21,825 bases of DNA, taken from assembly GCA_021811205.1 (NCBI GenBank), contig JAJZPK010000014.1, positions 1-21,825 on the forward strand. Direction: 5' to 3'. The position numbers and the translations under genes are program-made. The notes beneath the pieces are model-generated. The model did no database searches, was not told where the DNA came from, and worked only from the letters and a program-made list of their open reading frames with translations. This DNA is from Pseudomonadota bacterium. GTDB lineage: Bacteria; Pseudomonadota; Gammaproteobacteria; Burkholderiales; JABEVD01. This document shows, piece after piece, positions 17,027-21,825 of the stretch. Every line of letters begins with the position of its first letter. Position 1 is the first letter of the stretch.

Positions 17027-17448
17027 GAATCCCCGGACTTGGTGATCCAGCAGCTGTAGGTGACTGCCGAACCCGCAAACTTGGTCGTTGCCTGATTGTT
17101 GTTCGAATCCACGGTATAGGTATAGTCGCCGGCATTGCCGAGCCCGACGTTGGCATTGCTTGCTGCAGTTGCCGTATAGCTGTCGGTCGTGGCGCCCATC
17201 GAACAGCTATAGGTGAAATATTTCCCGGTCGGCAGTGCGACGCCGCATGCGCCACCTGAGGCATAGCTGCGGTTGTCCTGGTAATACTGCTCCATCTGGA
17301 CCCTGAAATTGGCCAGATTGGTGCTCGCCTCGGTCAGTTTCCCGCGCGTCAGGTAGTTTGCATACATCGGCAGTGCGATCGCGGTCACGATGCCGATGAT
17401 GGCGAGCACGATCATCAGCTCGATCAGCGTAAAACCCCTTTTGTTCAT
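17020..17448 (-). CDS. pilE: PilE-type type IV pilin
   Basis: 142-residue prepilin heading the operon. Leader MNKRG, then FTLIELMIVLAIIGIVTAIA with Glu5, the classic type IVa N-terminus. NLANFRVQMEQYYQDNRSYA and the C-terminal YSCWITKSGDSC disulfide loop fit the PilE minor-pilin group found with fimT-pilVWX rather than the abundant structural pilin PilA. ATG 17448 has AGGAAAA at good spacing; a start at 17478 would lengthen the leader without reason and falls at the predicted transcription start. The frame overlaps fimT at its end. A promoter lies immediately upstream. Confidence 0.93.
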   Translation of the reverse strand: MNKRGFTLIELMIVLAIIGIVTAIALPMYANYLTRGKLTEASTNLANFRVQMEQYYQDNRSYASGGACGVALPTGKYFTYSCSMGATTDSYTATAASNANVGLGNAGDYTYTVDSNNNQATTKFAGSAVTYSCWITKSGDSC

Positions 17449-17482
17449 TTTCGTTTTTCCTGTGCGATTTTCGTCCAATTAA

Positions 17483-17511
17483 ATTAAATCAAAGACGACC
17501 GTCCATCACAA
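17483..17511 (-). promoter_or_regulatory. Probable sigma-70 promoter of the minor pilin operon
   Basis: Read leftward: TTGTGA (17511-17506), 17 bases, TTTAAT (17488-17483; 5/6 match). Transcription would start near 17476, about 28 nt before the pilE ATG. No sigma-54 pattern (GG-N10-GC) is seen close by. Confidence 0.5.
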
Positions 17512-17535
17512 CATCGATCCGATGAGCGGTCGATT

Positions 17536-17544
17536 TGCTAGAAT
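17536..17544 (+). promoter_or_regulatory. Possible extended -10 promoter of thiO
   Basis: TGCTAGAAT is an extended -10 element. No -35 is recognisable. Transcription would start near 17551, 20 nt before the TTG start. The same nine bases occur before the Fur-family gene at 18609. Confidence 0.4.
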
Positions 17545-17570
17545 AAGCGGTAGAACGAACTGGAACGACA

Positions 17571-18560
17571 TTGCCTCAGGAAATCATCATCATCGGCGCC
17601 GGGATCATCGGTCTTTCCAGCGCATACGAACTTGCGAAAAGCGGTGCGAAAGTCACCGTCCTCGAAAGGGGGACTGCCGGCAAGGAAGCTTCCTGGGCCG
17701 GCGGCGGCATACTCTTTCCGCTGCTTCCCTGGGATTACCCGGAAGAAGTGACTTCTCTCGCACAAGCGGGCGCATCCCTCTATCGGGAATGGTCCGCTCG
17801 CCTGCAGGAATCGAGCGGGATCGATCCCGAATATTCGAAATGCGGAATGACCGTGCTCCCCGGGGTTCGCTCCATGGAAAAGGCGGACGCCTGGTGCACT
17901 GCGCACGGCATGCGCCATTTCGAAGGCGCATCCGGGGAATTCGTTCTTCCGGACGTCGCCCAGGTGAGAAATCCCAGGCTCCTTCAGGCGCTCAGAAAAA
18001 CCCTGGAAAACATGGGCGTCGGAATAATCGAACATTGCGCAGTGCATGACTTCGTGCGGAAGGAAGGGAAGTTATCCGGATTGCGAATCTCGGATGGCAG
18101 CGTGCTCACGGCAGAGCGCTACGTCGTCTGCGCGGGCGCATGGAGCGGTGAAATGCTCGGCAGAAAGGACATTTTCCCGGTCAAGGGGCAGATGCTTCTT
18201 TTCGATGCGAAAGGCCTGCTCGACACCATACTGCTCAAGGACGACATCTATCTCATACCCAGGCGGGACGGGCTCATCCTCGCCGGAAGCACGCTGGAGC
18301 ATTGCGGATTCGACAAGTCGCTCACTTCGGAAAACCATCTCCGCGCAAAGGCATCCGAAATGCTGCCCGGTCTGGAAAGACTTTCTCCAGTGAAGCACTG
18401 GGCCGGATTGCGGCCGGGCTCCCCCGGCAACATTCCCACGATAGCGCGGCATCCCGAATTCGAAAACCTGTACCTCAATATCGGGCATTTCCGCTACGGC
18501 GTGACGATGGCGCCTGCTGCAGCGAAAATGCTTTCCGGCATCGTTTTCAGCGAATCCTGA
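17571..18560 (+). CDS. thiO: Glycine oxidase ThiO-like FAD-dependent amine oxidase
   Basis: 329-residue DAO-family flavoprotein. ThiO oxidises glycine to an imine used to build the thiazole of thiamine. The FAD-binding fold is at the N-terminus, IIIIGAGIIGLSSAYELA (4-21), followed by VTVLERG. AGKEASWAGGGILFPL is typical of ThiO. HWAGLRPGSPGNIPTIA and the NIGHFRYGVTMAP region form the C-terminal FAD and substrate part. The start is a TTG at 17571 because the Rossmann motif begins three codons later and no upstream start is in frame; GGA lies six bases before it. It is divergent from the pilin operon. No thiG, thiS or thiamine riboswitch is seen here, so other DAO substrates are possible. Confidence 0.82.
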   Translation: MPQEIIIIGAGIIGLSSAYELAKSGAKVTVLERGTAGKEASWAGGGILFPLLPWDYPEEVTSLAQAGASLYREWSARLQESSGIDPEYSKCGMTVLPGVRSMEKADAWCTAHGMRHFEGASGEFVLPDVAQVRNPRLLQALRKTLENMGVGIIEHCAVHDFVRKEGKLSGLRISDGSVLTAERYVVCAGAWSGEMLGRKDIFPVKGQMLLFDAKGLLDTILLKDDIYLIPRRDGLILAGSTLEHCGFDKSLTSENHLRAKASEMLPGLERLSPVKHWAGLRPGSPGNIPTIARHPEFENLYLNIGHFRYGVTMAPAAAKMLSGIVFSES

Positions 18561-18572
18561 ACGGCGCAAAAT

Positions 18573-18617
18573 CCTATCAGAAGTGATAGGTGACGCGGCA
18601 GTGCCAAGTGCTAGAAT
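18573..18617 (+). promoter_or_regulatory. Promoter and palindromic operator candidate of the Fur-family gene
   Basis: An inverted repeat, CCTATCA GAAG TGATAGG (18573-18590), ends at a -35-like GTGACG (18590-18595); 16 bases further is TAGAAT (18612-18617) preceded by TGC. The predicted start of transcription falls on or beside the ATG at 18624, so the mRNA would be almost leaderless. The repeat lacks a following T run, so an operator is more likely than a terminator. Confidence 0.5.
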
Positions 18618-18623
18618 TGGTCC

Positions 18624-19040
18624 ATGGGCAAATTGGACAATGATTCTATAGCTGCACTCCTGCGGAAACACGGGATTTCCCCGACATCGCAGCGGGTCAA
18701 GATCGCAGGACTCATGCTCTCCTGCATGGAGCACCTTTCGGCCGACCAGATCATGCTTTCGGTCAACAGGCGGAAAGCCGAGGCGTCCAAGGCGACCGTC
18801 TACAACACGCTCAAGCTTTTCGTGAAGAAAGGGCTGGTCAGGGAAGTCATCATCGACCCGTCCAGGATCCTGTACGATCCCAACACCAGCACCCATCACC
18901 ATTTCTACGACGTCGTCACGGGGGAACTGCAGGACATCGACGCATCGGAGCTTTCGATTCTCAATCTCCCCCAGCTGCCCGAGGACAGGATTCTTGAAGG
19001 GCTCGACATCATCATCCGCACCCGGCCCGCAACAGTCTGA
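18624..19040 (+). CDS. Fur-family transcriptional regulator (PerR/Irr-like)
   Basis: 138-residue winged-helix metalloregulator. GISPTSQRVKIAGLML and ATVYNTLKLFVKKGLV form the DNA-binding domain; STHHHFYDVVTGEL (90-102) is the hinge metal site, with H91-H93. The structural CxxC zinc pairs of E. coli Fur are missing; the only cysteine is C34. Together with the HHHFYD sequence, this resembles Irr or PerR-like members more than true Fur. The signal may be iron, heme, manganese or peroxide; sequence does not decide. No ribosome site is visible before ATG 18624, in keeping with a leaderless message. A palindrome at the promoter suggests self-regulation. It is followed directly by the tRNA promoter. 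Confidence 0.9.
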   Translation: MGKLDNDSIAALLRKHGISPTSQRVKIAGLMLSCMEHLSADQIMLSVNRRKAEASKATVYNTLKLFVKKGLVREVIIDPSRILYDPNTSTHHHFYDVVTGELQDIDASELSILNLPQLPEDRILEGLDIIIRTRPATV

Positions 19041-19069
19041 TTGCCCTTCCGGACCGAACGCTTTATAAT
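19041..19069 (+). promoter_or_regulatory. Promoter of tRNA-Thr
   Basis: TTGCCC (19041-19046), 17 bases, then a perfect TATAAT (19064-19069). It begins at the base after the Fur-family stop codon. Start would be near 19076, 7 nt before the mature tRNA. Confidence 0.65.
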
Positions 19070-19082
19070 TCACCGCTCTATT

Positions 19083-19158
<76 letters not shown>

Positions 19159-19165
19159 AAAAACC

Positions 19166-19198
19166 AAAGGCTTGCATGAAAACCATGTAGGCCTTTTT
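19166..19198 (+). terminator. Intrinsic terminator after tRNA-Thr
   Basis: AAAGGCTTGCATG (19166-19178), loop AAAAC, CATGTAGGCCTTT (19184-19196) running into further T residues. All 13 positions pair if two G-U pairs are allowed. It ends the tRNA transcript 8 nt after the CCA. Confidence 0.8.
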
Positions 19199-19202
19199 CA
19201 TT

Positions 19203-19394
19203 TTGCGCTATGCTGGTGCTATAAACAATCTGCATATCACATTGGGCGCCGTCGTAGGCGACTATCTCGACAAGCCCATCGGCCAGGGCGGGCTCGCGTT
19301 GAGCCGATATTCCGCTTCCCTTTCTCTCCTGGCCATCATCGCCTTCTGCATTGTCTTCTTTTCACACAGGCCGGCCAGGTCAGGCAACCACTAG
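19203..19394 (+). pseudogene. Remnant of a COG4705-like membrane-protein gene (C-terminal end only)
   Basis: A 63-codon frame from TTG 19203 without a credible ribosome site. ITLGAVVGDYLDKPIGQGG and the following LALSRYSAS match, from memory, the C-terminal end of COG4705-type polytopic membrane proteins of about 250 residues. One hydrophobic helix (about 41-54) and a charged tail follow. The rest of the gene is absent; the tRNA and its terminator occupy the place where it would lie. Best read as a scar of deletion or rearrangement beside the tRNA. A translated single-helix peptide cannot be excluded. Confidence 0.55.
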
Positions 19395-19497
19395 GCCCCG
19401 GGCAGCCGCGCCGGGCTGCATAATTCCGCCTTAACAATTCGGAACTAACATCTTTCCTGCGAAATTCCGCCAATAGAACAATTCAAAAGGATCATGT

Positions 19498-21135
19498 ATG
19501 CGCCTTGTCCAGTTCAAGATCGGAACCCGCCTCGGAGCAGGCTTCGCGGCATTGATGGCCCTAATGCTGATCGTCGCCGGAATCGGCATATTCCGCATGA
19601 TGCAGATCCAGGAAGCGCTCGACGGCATCGTCAAGATCGGCGTCGCCGAAACCAAGCTCGTCTATTCCATGCGCGGCCTCGTGTACCATAAGCAGATCCT
19701 GGTGAGGAACATGATCCTCATGACCCGCCAGGAAGACATGAAAGTCGAACTTCAGAAGATCAGGGAAAACAGGAAAGCGATCGACGAAGTCGAGAAGAAG
19801 CTCTCCGAATTCTACGCCCTTCCCGGAACGACCGAAGACGAGAAGGCGCTTTTTGCGAAGATCAGCGAATCCGAGGCGGCAGTCAAGCCCCTTGTCGACA
19901 AGGCCATCGAGCTTGGTTTCGCCAACAGAAACGAGGAAGCCACCAGGCTCCTGCTCGATGACCTGAAAGGGCCGATCGATACCTGGCTGGACCGGCTCAA
20001 CAGCCTGGTTCGGCTGGAGAACAGCCTGGATGAAGAGGCCGCTAAACGGGCTGATGCAGGCTACGAGTCGGGGAAGATCATGATGATCGCCGTTTCTTCT
20101 TTCGCCCTCCTGCTAGGCGCCTTCATCGCCTTCATGCTCACACGTAGCATCACCCGCCCGATCAGCAGAGCCGTCGAAATCGCCCAACGGGTCGCCGAAG
20201 GGGACCTGACGTCGCGGATAGACGTCGAATCGAATGACGAGATCGGCAAGCTGTTGGCGGCGCTCAGGACGATGAACGCCAATCTCAGGAGTCTCATCAG
20301 GGGCGCGAGGGAGAACTCGAAAAAAGTCTCCGATGCAGCCTGCGAATTGTCCACTGCGGCGAGCCAGGTCGCCGCAAGCTCGAGAAGCCAGAGCGAGGCC
20401 GCCTCATCCATGGCGGCAGCCGTCGAGGAAATGACGGTCAGCGTCAGCCAGATCTCGGACCATGCGGGCAATGCCGAAAAGATCTCGACAGAATCGGGAA
20501 ATCTCTCCGAAGAAGGAAGCAGCGTCATCGAGGAAATGATCTCGAAGATGGGCGACATCGCCTCGACCGTCAATGCCTCCTCAACCATCATGGAGGAACT
20601 TGGCCAGCAATCCGAGCAGATCGCCGACATCGTCAACATGATCAAGGAAATCGCGGAGCAGACCAACCTGCTCGCCCTGAATGCAGCCATCGAGGCAGCG
20701 AGGGCAGGCGAGCAGGGAAGGGGGTTCGCCGTGGTCGCAGACGAAGTCAGGAAGCTCGCGGAGCGGACGTCCAATTCCACTCTCGAAATCTCCTCGGTCA
20801 TCGAAAAGGTCAAGAACGGCATCGTCTCGGTCATGGAAAGCATGCGCGAGGGAGTCGACCAGGTAGATCAGGGCATGCGGCAGGCGGGGCAGACGAGCGA
20901 AGCGATCAGCCGGATCAATTCGGGGTCGCGCAAGGTAGTGGGGACGGTGAACGACATCGGCTCGGCGCTCAGGGAACAGAGCATGGCGAACAACGAAATC
21001 GCCGTCAGCGTCGAAAAGATCGCGCAGATGATCGAGGAGAACAACGCTGCAGTCGAGGAAACGGCGAAAACGGCGAGGAATCTCGAGGGGCTTGCATCGA
21101 GTCTGCAGGAAGTCGTGTCGAAGTTCAGGATCTAG
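19498..21135 (+). CDS. Methyl-accepting chemotaxis protein
   Basis: 545-residue transmembrane chemoreceptor. TM1 about 13-34; a periplasmic four-helix-bundle type sensor about 35-190; TM2 194-215; HAMP about 216-268 (beginning [14 protein letters not shown]); and a long coiled-coil signalling domain. The CheA/CheW-binding tip [20 protein letters not shown] (about 384-403) is intact, followed by [18 protein letters not shown]. The C-terminus ends VSKFRI, without the NWETF-type pentapeptide that recruits CheR and CheB. ATG 19498 has AAAAGG seven bases upstream. Ligand is unknown. No che genes are in the window. It lies next to a tRNA and ends by overlapping the convergent nuclease gene by 4 nt. 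Confidence 0.96.
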   Translation: MRLVQFKIGTRLGAGFAALMALMLIVAGIGIFRMMQIQEALDGIVKIGVAETKLVYSMRGLVYHKQILVRNMILMTRQEDMKVELQKIRENRKAIDEVEKKLSEFYALPGTTEDEKALFAKISESEAAVKPLVDKAIELGFANRNEEATRLLLDDLKGPIDTWLDRLNSLVRLENSLDEEAAKRADAGYESGKIMMIAVSSFALLLGAFIAFMLTRSITRPISRAVEIAQRVAEGDLTSRIDVESNDEIGKLLAALRTMNANLRSLIRGARENSKKVSDAACELSTAASQVAASSRSQSEAASSMAAAVEEMTVSVSQISDHAGNAEKISTESGNLSEEGSSVIEEMISKMGDIASTVNASSTIMEELGQQSEQIADIVNMIKEIAEQTNLLALNAAIEAARAGEQGRGFAVVADEVRKLAERTSNSTLEISSVIEKVKNGIVSVMESMREGVDQVDQGMRQAGQTSEAISRINSGSRKVVGTVNDIGSALREQSMANNEIAVSVEKIAQMIEENNAAVEETAKTARNLEGLASSLQEVVSKFRI

Positions 21136-21686
21136 GGCAGCCGCCTTGACCAGGATTGCCGCCATTTCCAGTCGCGGATGTAACGGGCCGCAAGTTCAGG
21201 CGAATCCTCGACGAGCAGGATGTTCTCCGCATTGTCCTTCTGCGCGGCCCTGGAAAAATTGAAGCTTCCGGTGAGCACGGATTTTCCGTCGAAGATCATG
21301 ACCTTGTTGTGGGCGATTCTGACCGTGTCGTCTATCCAGACGGGCACGCCATGGTTGCGCATGTAGGTTGCGCCGGAATATCGGCCCCTGTCGTTGGATT
21401 TGTCGGCGATGACCTCGACATCGACTCCCCTTTCTTCCGCTTCAGCCAGCGCGGCGAGAATCGGACGGCTCGTGAAGCTGTAGGCCTGCACGAGGATCTG
21501 GCGCTTCGCCTTCCCGATCGCATCCACGATCACGCTCGTCGCTTCCCCGTTCGGGCTGAAAGCCACAATGACCTTGCTGCGGATCGAAATTTCCTCGGCA
21601 TGGGGCGCATGCTGCCCGGCAGCCTGGGCGGGCAAGGATAAGACAAGCAGGGCTGAAATTACTGCGGATTGCCAAGCTTCGTGCAC
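21132..21686 (-). CDS. Secreted phospholipase D-family nuclease (single HKD motif, Nuc-like)
   Basis: 184-residue exported protein related to the plasmid pKM101 Nuc endonuclease. A signal peptide (ending about LPAQAA) is followed by the PLD core: [37 protein letters not shown], and the catalytic H-N-K-V-M-I-F-D, then [17 protein letters not shown]. Only one HKD motif is present, so activity would need a dimer, as in Nuc. The start GTG 21686 is preferred: AAGGA lies six bases upstream and it places the hydrophobic signal at the N-terminus; longer frames begin within the upstream gene. It overlaps that gene by 28 nt, suggesting coupled translation. Periplasmic or extracellular nuclease activity is inferred; a phospholipase role is possible. 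Confidence 0.88.
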   Translation of the reverse strand: MHEAWQSAVISALLVLSLPAQAAGQHAPHAEEISIRSKVIVAFSPNGEATSVIVDAIGKAKRQILVQAYSFTSRPILAALAEAEERGVDVEVIADKSNDRGRYSGATYMRNHGVPVWIDDTVRIAHNKVMIFDGKSVLTGSFNFSRAAQKDNAENILLVEDSPELAARYIRDWKWRQSWSRRLP

Positions 21687-21825
21687 TGCGCATCCTTGTA
21701 GGGGCCGCGGTAGGCGAACCAGTACTTGCCGGGAGAGACCTGCATGCAGACGATGGAGCCGTCCACCCTGCTTTTCCATTTGTACCAGGAAGCCTCGGAT
21801 GCAAAAGCGGCGATGGCCACCGAGG
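21659..21825 (-). CDS. Small secreted protein of unknown function, 5' end beyond the window
   Basis: Read leftward from the edge, the frame is open for 54 codons and ends with TAA at 21661-21659. The visible sequence begins within what looks like a signal peptide (SVAIAAFASEA) followed by SWYKWKSRVDGSIVCMQ and [18 protein letters not shown], finishing KLGNPQ. The two cysteines probably form one disulfide, leaving a mature domain of about 42 residues rich in Tyr and Trp. Protein-like composition, the signal peptide and the 28-nt overlap with the nuclease gene support a real gene. The family is not recognised. Confidence 0.7.
   Translation of the reverse strand, partial: SVAIAAFASEASWYKWKSRVDGSIVCMQVSPGKYWFAYRGPYKDAQCTKLGNPQ

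Noticed and set aside
17449..17570. Thiamine pyrophosphate riboswitch before thiO
   Set aside because: The gap is only about 120 nt and shows no CTGAGA-type or ACCTGA-type THI-box core; instead it holds two short promoter-like elements.
18573..18590. Inverted repeat read as a thiO terminator
   Set aside because: Seven-bp, AT-containing arms with no T run after either side; its place at the next promoter suits an operator better.
19402..19419. GCAGCC/GGCTGC hairpin before the chemoreceptor gene as a terminator
   Set aside because: Six-bp stem followed by ATAATT rather than a T run; too weak to call.

Overview
The window reads as chromosomal DNA of a betaproteobacterium, perhaps close to the Nitrosomonadales (inference). 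Pointers are the trxA-rho-rpmE block, a seven-iron ferredoxin next to AddA/AddB-type recombination genes, a pilE-fimT-pilV-pilW-pilX minor pilin operon beside a thiO-like gene, and GC-rich, densely packed genes. I see no prophage, insertion sequence or CRISPR array. Most of the window is conserved housekeeping sequence; the unusual parts are small genes and junctions.

Layout. 1-2057 (+): the C-terminal three quarters of a glycogen phosphorylase, overlapped at its end by an 85-residue orphan Crp-type DNA-binding domain. 2023-8074 (-): fdxA, addB and addA, an overlapping chain read right to left. 8150-10199 (+): trxA, rho and rpmE, with recognisable promoters and two hairpin terminators. 10231-13259 (+): an M48 lipoprotein metallopeptidase and a GT39/ArnT-like membrane glycosyltransferase joined by a TAATG stop/start. 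13256-17448 (-): pilE, fimT, pilV, pilW and pilX, followed by a secreted Asp/His-rich protein of unknown function in the place where pilY1 is often found. 17571-19040 (+): a thiO-like oxidase and a Fur-family regulator with an apparently leaderless promoter. 19083-19158 (+): tRNA-Thr(CGT), followed by the remnant of a membrane-protein gene. 19498-21135 (+): a chemoreceptor. 21132-21825 (-): a secreted PLD-type nuclease and the end of a small secreted protein, overlapping.

How the genes may work together. AddA and AddB would form the double-strand-break resection nuclease, and their operon begins with an iron-sulfur ferredoxin. The five pilins would form the tip or priming complex of a type IV pilus, and the following exported protein may belong to that surface structure. 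The M48 protease and GT39 protein probably both act on the cell envelope. Convergent gene pairs overlap at their stop codons and lack intrinsic terminators, so termination there is probably Rho-dependent or absent.

No gap longer than about 340 bases lacks a gene. The longest, 19159-19497, holds a terminator, a gene remnant and the leader of the chemoreceptor gene.
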